64,000 nt of DNA from Pasteuria penetrans (GTDB lineage: Bacteria; Bacillota; Bacilli; Thermoactinomycetales; Thermoactinomycetaceae), in the NCBI RefSeq assembly GCF_900538055.1, contig NZ_UZAC03000001.1, forward strand, positions 806,001 to 870,000, read 5' to 3'. Under the pieces are notes generated by a model. That model was not told the origin of the DNA. It did no database searches and saw nothing but the letters and a program-made list of their open reading frames with translations. Shown in pieces: positions 36,674-45,335 of the stretch (position 1 is its first letter; each line of letters starts with the position of its first letter). The translations under genes were made by a program, and so were the position numbers.

Positions 36674-36957
36674 TGATTTTTAGCTAGCACTTTTCGGGGA
36701 AAAACCGTCTAAGGCGCCACGACAGTTTTTCCCCGGGAAACTCCCCGCCATACGGCAAGTTTCCCCACGGAACAGAGACCCTGTATTCTCCTCAGGAATC
36801 CCGCTGCTTATTTCCGGGGTAACCTATGTACCGTCCTTCCAGCATCGGACTGGGTATCTGATCATCCCGATATCCATTACACCCCTAAATCCTGCAGTGG
36901 TAGCATCCTATCCAGTCCCATTATTTTCTGAATTTACAATAAATTAGTGATAAAAGG
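36464..36957 (+). mobile_element. Deletion derivative of the 53.7-56.7 kb transposon
   Basis: Bases 36464-36625 match 53868-54030 (including AAAAAACAACAAAAAATCCG and AATGTTGACAACATTAC), and 36628-36957 match 56248-56577 (CTAGCAC-TTTCGGGGAAAA, TCTAAGGCGCCACGA, TTTCTGAATTTACAATAAAT). The two blocks adjoin where the large element has its transposase gene, so about 2.2 kb are missing. It lacks the outer 137-bp inverted repeats. It is non-autonomous, MITE-like, and about 80-85 percent alike by eye, so older than the intact copy. Confidence 0.75.
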
Positions 36958-37003
36958 ATAACTGGGGCTTCCGTGCGCAAAGTGGGATAAGAAAAATCCC
37001 AGG

Positions 37004-37087
37004 GATCTTGGCCAAACTTCGGACCCGGAATATCCTTGGGCGGTTTTTTCCTAATTCTGGATTGCAAGGATGAATTAGGCGGGGTCC
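37004..37087. repeat. 84-bp dispersed repeat, copy 1
   Basis: TCTTGGCCAAACTTCGGACC ... GGTTTTTTCCTAATTCTGGA ... AATTAGGCGGGG is nearly identical to 39138-39219. Both copies sit beside intron 3' fragments. It may be the end of an IS. Confidence 0.55.
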
Positions 37088-37412
37088 ACTTTTCCCCATA
37101 ATTAGTTTGTTTATTCAGTTTATTGTACACGAGCCCACGCCGAAGAGCATCTGTCTCTATTAATTTATAAAATAAATAGAAACAAAAGTATGTGATTTTT
37201 TATATTATTTATAAAAAATTATTGAATGCATTTTTATTTTATGTACTATATTAATATTATGAAACATTCCGGCAATTTACCCCCTGATCGTTTTCCAGGT
37301 GGCTATTGCGACATACGATAGCAAGGTTCTCATAGTTCCTCCAAATTCGAACCCCAAAACATTGGAGAAAATCAAGTTTGGTGGCACAGTTCTTTCCCCC
37401 TATAAGGATGTC

Positions 37413-37480
37413 GGGTCAAAAGGTCCCTAGTGGGGCCCACGCGGATTCGGGAGCCCCACTAAGAGACCTTCTTCTGACCC
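37413..37480 (+). repeat. Long near-perfect hairpin before intron domain V
   Basis: GGGTCA-AAAGGTC-CCTAGTGGGGC pairs with GCCCCACT-AAGAGACCTT-TGACCC. It sits 13 bp before domain V (37493), where domain IV with the ORF would normally be, so it looks like a shrunken domain IV of an ORF-less intron. Confidence 0.5.
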
Positions 37481-37492
37481 AACACCCAATAA

Positions 37493-37563
37493 GAGCCGTA
37501 TAATGGGAGACTATTAAGTATGGTTCTGTGAGAGGGTTGGCTGAAATGCCAGCCCTACTCGAC
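37493..37563 (+). ncRNA. Group II intron domains V-VI and 3' end
   Basis: GAGCCGTATAATGGGAGACT / AAGTATGGTTC forms domain V, followed by GGTTGGCTGAAATGCCAGCC and CTACTCGAC. The domain VI block is identical to that at 11595-11665; domain V has a few changes, including the loop region. The 5' part of this intron is not recognisable upstream, so it is a relic. Confidence 0.7.
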
Positions 37564-37797
37564 ATATATAAAAAGATGACAGATGGTCTCTCAGTATGGC
37601 AATGCAATACCTATGTGGACTGTTTTTTTCGACAGCGGAACTCAACATATGGAACATACACTATTCTAAATATACTCTTATTTTATATGGTTTCATACTT
37701 ATGACAATAAAGTATATGTATATTTTATGTATATAAATATTATTATGCAATATCCTTGTCAATAAGGTAAGTTTCGAGTAGTAGTACCTATGAACGT

Positions 37798-37828
37798 AAA
37801 TGAGGGGGCGAACAATCCCCCCTCATTT
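37798..37828 (-). terminator. Hairpin downstream of the secreted protein gene
   Basis: AAATGAGGGGG and CCCCCCTCATTT form an 11-bp stem. On the plus strand it is followed by ATTGTTTTTGTTT. It lies 68 bp past the stop of the minus-strand gene at 37897 and may terminate both directions. It belongs to the stem-loop family with 16953 and 23541. Confidence 0.55.
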
Positions 37829-37896
37829 ATTGTTTTTGTTTAGTAATTTCCTTTCTCGATTTTTTCTTCGTTTTTATCGTATTCTATTTTAAATTT

Positions 37897-38415
37897 TTAT
37901 TTTTCATCCTTGCCGATGGATTCTTGTAATTCCTTAAGCTTCGATGGATTTTTACGGATGTCTTCTATATCCCTCTTTAGATTTGAACGAAACTGCTCTT
38001 GGGTCAAATCTCCTTGATCCCCCTGATCTGTACGTCCGTATTTATCAGCAATTTTATTAAAATATTGATTTAATTCATCTACAAAATTCTTTGAATCCTC
38101 TTCAGATATCTCGTTTTGATTCTGTATCGCTTTTCTAAGTAGTTCTTTATATCTGACATCCACTTTTTTCCATGCTAACATAATTTCTTTTTCTTTTTCT
38201 GTTAATGTTATATTTTCTTGCCCCTCTTTACCATATTTTTTGCTATAACTTTTCTTTGCTTCCAATATTTCATCCTTTTCTTTCTCTGTTAGTGTTATAT
38301 TTTTCTGATCCTCTATCGAATTGGCCATGACACCGTTTCCACCCATTAGGACCAATAAACTGGTGGAGGCGAATAGGATGCCTATTTTTACTGTTCTTAC
38401 CATGACTATCAACAC
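37897..38415 (-). CDS. Secreted helical protein with duplicated segment
   Basis: The 172-aa protein has a signal peptide (MVRTVKIG, then ILFASTSLLVLMGGNGVMA) and a charged, all-helical mature part. The phrase NITLTEKEKDEILEAKKSYS is repeated as NITLTEKEKEIMLAWKKVDV 30 residues later, an internal duplication. Glu/Lys/Gln dominate and there is no cysteine. Start is either TTG 38415 or ATG 38403; AGAGGGAG precedes both. No family recognised. It is isolated among mobile debris, like the other exported orphans in this island, and has AT-rich codon use compared with ispA and dxs. Confidence 0.6.
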   Translation of the reverse strand: MLIVMVRTVKIGILFASTSLLVLMGGNGVMANSIEDQKNITLTEKEKDEILEAKKSYSKKYGKEGQENITLTEKEKEIMLAWKKVDVRYKELLRKAIQNQNEISEEDSKNFVDELNQYFNKIADKYGRTDQGDQGDLTQEQFRSNLKRDIEDIRKNPSKLKELQESIGKDEK

Positions 38416-38993
38416 GCTCCCTCTTATTTTTGGGGGGTAGCCACCCCACTATCCCTTGACGGGGGGTTAACGTTCCCACTTACTGAATTATAGTTTTTTC
38501 ATATGTATATGTCTATATAATGTGTATTTAAATTTCCTTACATTATCCTTACACTAGTTGGGTCTCCGCTGTTCATAGCGGGTGGATAATCAGCGTCTTT
38601 TGAGTGTGAAATTATTGCATGGATCAGGCAGGCAGTATTGTTGTACAAAACCCCCCGGGCTCCCATTGTACAGGGGAAACAAACCCGGGACCGATTCATG
38701 AACTAGGTCCTATCCTGGGGTATATGCGTCCCATCGCGTGGTAGATGTAGGATTGGTGTGTGCGTAGCTGCCGTAGCCACAAGAACCGGCCCCCTACGCA
38801 CAAAAGGATCCGGGATTAGTTCATTCTCATGCCGTGCTGTGTAGAAGGCGAGGACGAAAATACCCCGTAATTTAGCAGGGGTCCTAATTACCTAGGGGAT
38901 ATACTGGATTGCATCCCAAATTTGGTGTCACCCCCAAAGAGGTGATTTTAGGTTCCTTATCCTTGCCCGCGAATTGCTCCCCTGGGGGTATTT
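38416..38993. other. Gene-free stretch with dispersed repeat 38909-38956
   Basis: TTGCATCCCAAATTTGGTGTCACCC...AGGTGATTTTAGGTT at 38909-38956 is a member of the repeat family with copies at 49352-49404 and 53411-53465; the copies keep a GTCACC/GGTGAT stem. No gene is supported in the remainder. Confidence 0.4.
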
Positions 38994-39136
38994 GTCGAGT
39001 AGGGCTGGCATCTCAGCCAACCCTCTCACAGAACCATACGTAATACTCTCGCATTATGCGGCTTTTATTGCCCCATCTTTGCTTCTAATACGTGCCAGTG
39101 GGCGAACAGGTCCCCGTACTTTCCTCGTATATACGG
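38994..39136 (-). pseudogene. Group II intron 3' fragment: maturase tail plus domains V-VI
   Basis: On the minus strand, 39136-39065 encodes the last residues of the maturase (RGKYGDLFAHWHVLEAKMGQ, identical to the end of the copy at 11594), followed by domain V and VI at 39064-38994 ending CTACTCGAC. Everything upstream in the intron is missing and is replaced by the 84-bp repeat at 39138. So recombination or insertion cut exactly into the maturase. Confidence 0.75.
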
Positions 39137-39137
39137 C

Positions 39138-39219
39138 TCTTGGCCAAACTTCGGACCTGAAATATCCTTAGGTGGTTTTTTCCTAATTCTGGATTGTAAG
39201 GATGAGTTAGGTGGGGCCC
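39138..39219. repeat. 84-bp dispersed repeat, copy 2
   Basis: Nearly identical to 37004-37087 in the same orientation; abuts the truncated maturase, suggesting an element end inserted there. Confidence 0.55.
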
Positions 39220-39467
39220 CAGGTTTCCCGAATCCTCACAGGAACACCTGATTCCCGGGAATGGACGGTTGACAATGGACTCTAGGATATAACTCATTTT
39301 ATCTGATTTTGTGGTTCCCAATTTCTCTATTTTCACGATTTTCACTTCGTCCGAAAAAGGGGGGACCCCGGGAAATTTAGTTCTGTTTTCATATCAACAA
39401 CCCCTTATTACCTGATAGGGGGTGAGTTGCCTATCCCCACTCCCGAGACTGAACCCCCAGGTCCGAT

Positions 39468-39797
39468 ATGCGGCCAAGATCCAATCCCAGTAGAAAAAGG
39501 GTGAGTGGGTTCAAGAAGGGAAAGGATGGAAAGATCCATCGGTGCCCTAGCGGCAAGATCCCTGACCCATCCACATACCAACCCGGGGAAAATGACAACA
39601 AGGGTAGGCGGGTGGCCCACCTCCATGAGGGAACCTGCAGAGTATGTAAATTTGCCGGGCAATGTGCTGCCAAACCTCTGAGGAGAGGGGGGGGTCCTGC
39701 ACACCACGCCTATACCATTGTTTTCCCAAAATGCGAGTTGGCTTTTCTGCCGTCAAACAGACCAAAAACGGGGGATGAACCTGCCACATTCTCAAAC
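39468..39797 (+). pseudogene. IS1182-type transposase fragment
   Basis: About 110 codons encode the cysteine-bearing C-terminal region of IS1182-family transposases: FKKGKDGKIHRCPSGKIPDP, then TCRVCKFAGQCAAKP with the C-x2-C-x5-C pattern. Catalytic DDE residues and both ends of the gene are missing. The frame then runs into the 3' end of the convergent membrane gene. A short repeat (39451-39480) that also occurs at 3137 and 10705 lies directly in front. Confidence 0.55.
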
Positions 39798-40734
39798 ATG
39801 GTCTTTTTCTTCCCCATGATTACGAAGAATACTAAGAAATTTTCGTACAACCCACGGATGAACCGTGGGATCATTCAGATCAAGTAAATACAGAAAAAAC
39901 AAAAACAAAACTACAACCATCCAATATTCATCCAAATAAGGAACCAGCCAAAGTCCCCCCTGCATAACAGCTGTCGATACGATCGTGATCCCTAAACTAA
40001 TATACCACTGTTGAGGATGCCAGAAATGAGAATGGGGTAAGTCCTTGCCCACACAACGAATGAGTAACATTCCCGTGCAACACGTTAAGGAAAACGACAG
40101 CAAAGCCCATTTCCCATCGGGACAGAACAGGATACTGATCATCAGAAGGACAAGAACAACGATCCAAATCCAGATAAGAAGGCGCTGTCTTGGCCCCCTC
40201 TCGAGGAAGTTCCATTCATTATTGCACTGTATCAGGCGGTTATGGAGGAGGGTATATCCTTGAATACCCTCTTGAACTTCTTCAGTAGTACGTGAAAAAG
40301 GCAACAACCAACCGCTAAGTAAAAATGATGTGGTATATCCAAAAAACAGCAAAAGAGGTCCAGTAGGATAAACTTCCTTTATATTGAATTCTTTAATATT
40401 AAATGCAAAAAAATAATGGAGTAATAAAAAAAGACAAAACAATGAAAAATCCTAAAGAAATTCCCCCGAACAACAATCTTTTTTTCCAGAGGGGATAAGA
40501 GGCTCTAACCATGATTACACTTTTTTTAAAATAAATAGATAATAAATTTGAAATAGATAAATACAACGCTATGATGATCATAACAAACAAAAGCTCCGTC
40601 CTCCTGCGCGCAGAGAGAGGGATAGCAACAGCAAACCATAAAATGACGGCCAGGGCTACTAGAAATCGTGGTATCAGCAGAAATTTACAAATAGATATTT
40701 TATTTCGCATACGATGAAATACACACTCCATCAC
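39792..40734 (-). pseudogene. Polytopic membrane protein, probably one frameshifted gene
   Basis: Two overlapping frames (40734-40399, 111 aa; 40442-39792, 216 aa) are both hydrophobic, with about three TM helices in the first and five in the second. They overlap within a region with two A7 homopolymers on the plus strand (40407-40413 and 40426-40432), typical sites of single-base indels. Joined there (FITPLFF then AFNIKEFNIKEV) they give a protein of about 310 aa with eight helices. No family recognised. The pair could also be two separate coupled genes. It lies among mobile debris between dxs and ispA. Confidence 0.5.
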
Positions 40735-40809
40735 ATTGTTATGTATTTCTCCATCATTATGAAGGTCGGAGGGGAGTCAGAACAGACCACGCCAGAACGA
40801 ACAAGTACC

Positions 40810-41736
40810 GTCGAGTAGACCCGTCATTTCAGCCGAGTCCCTCACGTCGAGTAGGGCTGGCATCCCGGCCAACCCTCTCATAAAATCACACGTAATACTC
40901 TCGCATTATGTGGCTCTTATGGTCCCATAGGATCTTGCCTATTTAGAACCCCCAGTCCGGCGTCTTGTTCTTCGTACCTTCCTCTGCTGTGTTCTATCCG
41001 AGTTTCGATCCGATGTTGCCTGATCCAACTTACGATCATCTCCTTATTCCAGATTGTGCATCGGCTGGTTCAGACTGGACCATTCAATCCCTTCGCTCCA
41101 CCCTCATTACAAGGGTTTCTTCGCTACATATGAGTAACCCAACTCTGTTCACGGAGGCCTTGGTATACCTTTAACCCTTTACACCTGGCTAAGGCCAGAG
41201 GTGTCCGCGCGACAATCTCCCGTGGTTCCCTATGAGGGCATAAATCAGGTTCATTCCATCCAGAATGAGTCAGCCCCTTTGCTCTACTTCCATTATAGAA
41301 GATTCCACACTACTATGAGCTGATCCTACTTCGTGCACAAAACCGCGATTAGCCTTCGGTCTTTCCATCTGGCAACAGACAGACGCCGTACGACGATCTC
41401 TCAAGTTCCGATTAAGAGCCTAAATCGGGTTCATCCCGCCTATACACCGCATGCCACCGAGGCAGAAGATAGGTCATCCCCCACGGTTTATCCCGACGTT
41501 AGCACCCCACCTCGGTTTTGACATGGACTACGGTTTTAGATGCGTCTTCGGACGGTTCGCTCATCTCCTCAACACTTACCTGACGGGGGTCCATGCCACA
41601 CCTTTTCCCTAGTCGCTCACGGACCCCCATATGCCCCTACCATAGGCCGCGCTAAGGCAGTTTGAACCTACCTACCTATCCATCCCGGTTCCGGAAAGAC
41701 CTACCCCCATCTTTTCTACATCTAGATTGGCGCATG
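40810..41736 (-). mobile_element. ORF-deleted, rearranged group II intron relic
   Basis: The 5' part (41736 to about 41270) matches the 5' domains of the intron at 2600-3130; 40918-40846 are domains V-VI. Between them only ~25 codons of the RT start remain (the DQATSDRN-like piece near 41015). A segment of about 180 bp (41080-41215) duplicates sequence at 41285-41440 in diverged form, so two intron copies recombined. After the first 3' end, a second one (40845-40810) follows. It has no 5' GUGYG (ATGCGCC at the expected place). Not functional as a whole. Confidence 0.65.
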
Positions 41737-41861
41737 ACTCTCCTTACTCTATTTTTTTAGTATGAATCATAAAAAATAGGCCATCCTAGGTCCTTCTGAT
41801 TCCTCAACCATTAAAGTCCAGAGAGACCCCTTACTACGATCCTACGATTTCCAGAAATAAG

Positions 41862-41886
41862 AAACCCCAGGAAACAAACTGGGGGA
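41862..41886 (-). terminator. Terminator behind ispA
   Basis: On the minus strand CCCCCAG TTTGTTT CCTGGGG followed by TTTCTT, 56 bp after the ispA stop. It ends the accB-ispA transcription unit, meaning dxs is no longer in that operon. Confidence 0.7.
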
Positions 41887-41941
41887 AAATTACAGTAAAA
41901 AAAACAATAGGATCACAAATGTCCTCCAAACTACATTACTG

Positions 41942-42766
41942 CTAGGAACCTACCAGGGCGGGAAAAGCACGTAGGAACTCCACATCCACCCTATCACCCA
42001 CCGTCTCTAGAACCTCGTAAGCCTCTGTACATAAATTGAAAATACGATCATCACAATCATCCTCCGTAAAGGGATGATTACCGTCCATCAGATCATCATG
42101 AACCTGAAAAGCGGACCCAAAGGAAATCCCAAAACGCGTCAATGCATGGACAACAGGAGGGGGAGCATCCGCCGCACGGGCACCCAATCGGGCACTCAGT
42201 GCAAACAGGGAACCTGTCTTAAGAGCATAAACCTCATCCCATTCTTCATCAGATTGAGGGGACCACAACTCCTTCACTTGCCCCGCTACCATGCCCTGCG
42301 CGCCCGCGTACCGAACCATATCCCCCACAGCCAATAAACCACGATCTGCCGGCCAATTTGCCTTCTCTGTGCCCTTCACTAACAAAGCCCACGCTTCTGT
42401 CAACAATGCATCACCAACCAGAATCGCCATCCCCTCACCGAACGCGCAATGTGTGGTAGGCAAACCCCTCCGCATCAAATCATTATCCATTGCAGGTAGA
42501 TCATCGTGCACAAGGGAATACGCATGCAACATCTCAACAGCACAGGCCCACGGCATAGCATCCTCCACACGACCATGACAAGCCTTAGCAGACAATAATA
42601 GCAGCAGGGGGCGAAGCCTCTTGCCTCCACCAAGCAAGGCATACCGCATCGCCTGAAGCAAAAAACGTGGCACCTCTCCCTGCATGCCATCTAGCGTATT
42701 CTTCAGGGCTTGTTCAATATCGACGATCAGCTGCCCCCAAGCCGTAGGCAATTTCCCCAGCCCCAT
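41942..42766 (-). CDS. ispA: Farnesyl/geranyl diphosphate synthase (IspA) with shortened C-terminal part
   Basis: The 274-aa protein has the prenyl-synthase features GGGKRLRPLLLLL, the first Asp-rich motif DDLPAMDND with RRGLPTTH, FGEGMAILVGDALL, GMVAGQ, LKTGSL and the second motif FQVHDDLMD. After DDLMD, usual enzymes (about 295 aa) continue with a KxxGKxxxxDxxxxKxTY loop that binds the substrate diphosphate; here the sequence is GNHPFTEDDCDDRIFNL and this Lys/Gly/Lys loop is absent, about 15-20 residues shorter. It makes C15 or C20 diphosphates for undecaprenyl and quinone synthesis. It directly follows xseB (one base between stop and start regions). The missing loop might alter activity or chain length, or be lethal to it. 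Confidence 0.85.
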   Translation of the reverse strand: MGLGKLPTAWGQLIVDIEQALKNTLDGMQGEVPRFLLQAMRYALLGGGKRLRPLLLLLSAKACHGRVEDAMPWACAVEMLHAYSLVHDDLPAMDNDLMRRGLPTTHCAFGEGMAILVGDALLTEAWALLVKGTEKANWPADRGLLAVGDMVRYAGAQGMVAGQVKELWSPQSDEEWDEVYALKTGSLFALSARLGARAADAPPPVVHALTRFGISFGSAFQVHDDLMDGNHPFTEDDCDDRIFNLCTEAYEVLETVGDRVDVEFLRAFPALVGS

Positions 42767-43051
42767 CTAACCATCCCCCGCAAAGGGACGCTTAACCCAT
42801 TGACCATTTTGATCCACGAGCTGCTCTACCTGTTGCTGGGCCCGCGTTAATTTTTCATTACAGAAACGAACTAGCCGCACACCCTCCTCAAAACTACACA
42901 GGGCCTCTTCTAACGGTAACGTATCCTGCTCGAGGGCATTAGCTAGATACTCCAAACGGGTTATCGCCTCTTCAAACGACATACCCATTTCCTCCCCCTC
43001 TATCAGGGCCGACTCATTTTCAGTTGACACGGACTCATTTTTGGTTGCCAT
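42767..43051 (-). CDS. xseB: Exodeoxyribonuclease VII small subunit
   Basis: The 94-aa protein has the XseB core MSFEEAITRLEYLANALEQ, then LPLEEALCSFEEGVRLVRFC and KLTRAQQQVEQL, forming the helical hairpin that wraps XseA. N- and C-terminal extensions are polar. The start ATG 43051 lies within the end of xseA (overlap 17 bp) with GGGGGG upstream; a TTG at 43054 is less likely. Together with XseA it forms the nuclease that degrades single-stranded DNA to oligonucleotides in repair. Confidence 0.85.
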   Translation of the reverse strand: MATKNESVSTENESALIEGEEMGMSFEEAITRLEYLANALEQDTLPLEEALCSFEEGVRLVRFCNEKLTRAQQQVEQLVDQNGQWVKRPFAGDG

Positions 43052-44462
43052 CAACGAAGACCCCCCCCTGTGCCTCTATTTCCTTCACTTTTGCCACCAC
43101 ACTGCTTCTAGCCCAACGGATACGGATCAACGCATCGGGTTGCAACCCTCCTGCATCCATCTGAATCTGCCCAGGTTTCTCCACCTGCTCCACCCAAGCA
43201 TACCCCCGCTCCAGCGGGCGATGGGGGTGGCATGCAAGCAAACGAACCTGTGCTTGTTGTAAACGCCGCTGCAGGCCATCCAAACAACGCACCATCCGCT
43301 GTCTCAAACACAATCCTCTCCTCGCAACCTCGGAAAGAAGGGGCTGTGGACGCTGCACCATCTGGCGTGTCATCCGCCAACAAACGGACCCTACACGATA
43401 CTCCATCCTCCGCAGATGCGTAGGAAAACTATTTTGCCAACGAACCAACAACCCTTGCCAACGTCCCCTCACGCCGACAAACCGCCGTTCAGGCCGCAGA
43501 AAAACAGAAGATGCCAGTAGGGTCTGCAACCGCTGTCCTGCAACGCGCTGGCGGGAGCGGACCGCCTTCCGCAAGCGATCCTCACAGGCCCCAATCCGTT
43601 GCAGGCAAACCTGTTGATCAGGAACCACCAATGCAGCCGCTGCTGTCGGTGTAACAGCGTGTGCATCCGCCACCGCATCGCTCAAGGTGGTATCCGTCGC
43701 ATGACCAATAGCGGCCACCACTGGCCGCGAGGACTTTACAATCGCACGAACCACTTGCTCCTGATTGAATACAACCAGATCCTCCACGGAACCCCCGCCA
43801 CGGCCCACAATCAGTACCTCTACCTCAGGATGACCACCCATCACCTCCAATCCCTGTACCACGCTCTCCAATGCATGATCACCTTGTACATTCACGGGGA
43901 ACAGGAGAACCCTAGCCATAGGCCAACGCTTATCCAAGGTTGTAAGAATGTCCTGAATTACAGCACCCGTTGGCGAAGTTACCACACCCACACAACGGGG
44001 ACAGGTGGGCAGAGACTGGCGGGGGCGTGTAAAAAGACCCTCCGCCTCCAGACGAGCTTGCAAACGCTGCAAAGCCGTATGTAGATCCCCTATTCCACAC
44101 TTTCGAATGGAATGAACAACGAATTGGACCCGACCCACTTTCTCATAAAAACCCATGTGCCCGTAAGCTTGCACACGCTCGCCCTCAGCAAGGGGGAATT
44201 TCAACCAGCGTGCGTAACGCATAAAAAAGACAGCCGCAATCTGCGCCGTACAATCCTTGAGTGTAAAGTACTTATGCCCAGCTACCCTGGAATGAGACAA
44301 ATTGGATAACTCACCCTCCAACCAAATCCCCTGCAAACGCTCCTCACGAGCCACACAATAGGAAAGCTGTGCCACGGCCTCCGTCACCGACAAAACCGGG
44401 AAATCCTGGCCCCCCCTCTGCAGGACCCTCTCCTTCATATCCTTACTCTTTTCCGTCTCCAT
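43035..44462 (-). CDS. xseA: Exodeoxyribonuclease VII large subunit
   Basis: The 475-aa protein shows the N-terminal OB fold (IWLEGELSNLSHSRVAGHKY, FTLKDCTAQIAAVFF), the catalytic domain with VGVVTSPTGAVIQDILTTL, VQGDHALESVV, LIVGRGGGSVEDLVVFN and PVVAAIGHATDTTLSDAVAD, and a long coiled coil with a C-terminal ALxRGYAWV-type strand (PLERGYAWVEQ). The usual GHETD is GHATD here. Length fits the family (450-480). It overlaps xseB and starts 6 bp after folD, part of the compact operon. Confidence 0.92.
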   Translation of the reverse strand: METEKSKDMKERVLQRGGQDFPVLSVTEAVAQLSYCVAREERLQGIWLEGELSNLSHSRVAGHKYFTLKDCTAQIAAVFFMRYARWLKFPLAEGERVQAYGHMGFYEKVGRVQFVVHSIRKCGIGDLHTALQRLQARLEAEGLFTRPRQSLPTCPRCVGVVTSPTGAVIQDILTTLDKRWPMARVLLFPVNVQGDHALESVVQGLEVMGGHPEVEVLIVGRGGGSVEDLVVFNQEQVVRAIVKSSRPVVAAIGHATDTTLSDAVADAHAVTPTAAAALVVPDQQVCLQRIGACEDRLRKAVRSRQRVAGQRLQTLLASSVFLRPERRFVGVRGRWQGLLVRWQNSFPTHLRRMEYRVGSVCWRMTRQMVQRPQPLLSEVARRGLCLRQRMVRCLDGLQRRLQQAQVRLLACHPHRPLERGYAWVEQVEKPGQIQMDAGGLQPDALIRIRWARSSVVAKVKEIEAQGGVFVDGNQK

Positions 44463-44468
44463 CCCCTC

Positions 44469-45335
44469 CTAACAACCACTAGGGTACTGTGCGTCCACTG
44501 CCAATAGGGTATTGGACAACAACATAGCTACTGTCATGGGACCCACCCCCCCGGGTACAGGTGTAATCGCCGCCGCTAGGGAAGATACCGCAGCAAAATC
44601 AACATCACCGCACAATGTGCCTGTAGGGGTGCGGTGGATACCCACATCAACCACGACCGCGCCCGGCTTGACATGCGCACCCGTAATAAGATGAGGAACC
44701 CCTGCTGCCACCACAAGGATATCAGCTTGTCCTGTGTGGGAAGACAAATCTACTGTACGGGAATGGCACACGGTAACCGTCGCATGTTGTTGCATTAGCA
44801 ACCAAGCCATGGGTTGCCCCACTAAGGTACTACGACCTACCACCACCGCGTGTTTACCCTCCAATTCGGATCCCGTACGAAGTAGAAGTTCTATGATCCC
44901 GCGCGGTGTGCAGGGAACCAACCTGGGTCTACCCATGGCCAACCGACCCAGGTTGGTAGGCGTCAAACCATCCACGTCCTTCTCCACCATAATCTCTGCC
45001 TGTATCTCAACAGGGTCAAGAGAGGGGGGGAGGGGTAATTGAACGATGATTCCGTGTATATCGGCATCCGCATTACACTGATGAATGAGTTCCATCAATT
45101 GCACACGCCCTGTAGTATCCGGAAGAGCGTGTCGCTGAAACCGAATACCCACTTGCTGACAAGCACGCTTTTTTGCACCAATATAAACACGCGAGGCGGG
45201 ATCCTCCCCTACCTCAATTACTGCTAGGCAAGGTATAATACCCCTACGCTTCCAAATCGCTACTTGCTCCACCATTTCATGCCGTAGGGTGGCAACCACT
45301 TTCCGACCATCCAATATAGTTGCGAAAATACTCAT
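44469..45335 (-). CDS. folD: Bifunctional methylenetetrahydrofolate dehydrogenase/cyclohydrolase
   Basis: The 288-aa FolD interconverts 5,10-methylene-, methenyl- and 10-formyl-THF using NADP. Motifs: CLAVIEVGEDPASRVYIGAKKRAC with the catalytic Lys of YxxxK, GIIVQLPLPPSLD, DVDGLTPTNLG, CTPRGIIELL, VVVGRSTLVGQPMAWLL and ITPVPGGVGPMTVAML. Start ATG 45335 overlaps the nusB stop by 4 bp (ATGA). Provides one-carbon units for purines and formyl-Met-tRNA. Confidence 0.95.
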   Translation of the reverse strand: MSIFATILDGRKVVATLRHEMVEQVAIWKRRGIIPCLAVIEVGEDPASRVYIGAKKRACQQVGIRFQRHALPDTTGRVQLMELIHQCNADADIHGIIVQLPLPPSLDPVEIQAEIMVEKDVDGLTPTNLGRLAMGRPRLVPCTPRGIIELLLRTGSELEGKHAVVVGRSTLVGQPMAWLLMQQHATVTVCHSRTVDLSSHTGQADILVVAAGVPHLITGAHVKPGAVVVDVGIHRTPTGTLCGDVDFAAVSSLAAAITPVPGGVGPMTVAMLLSNTLLAVDAQYPSGC

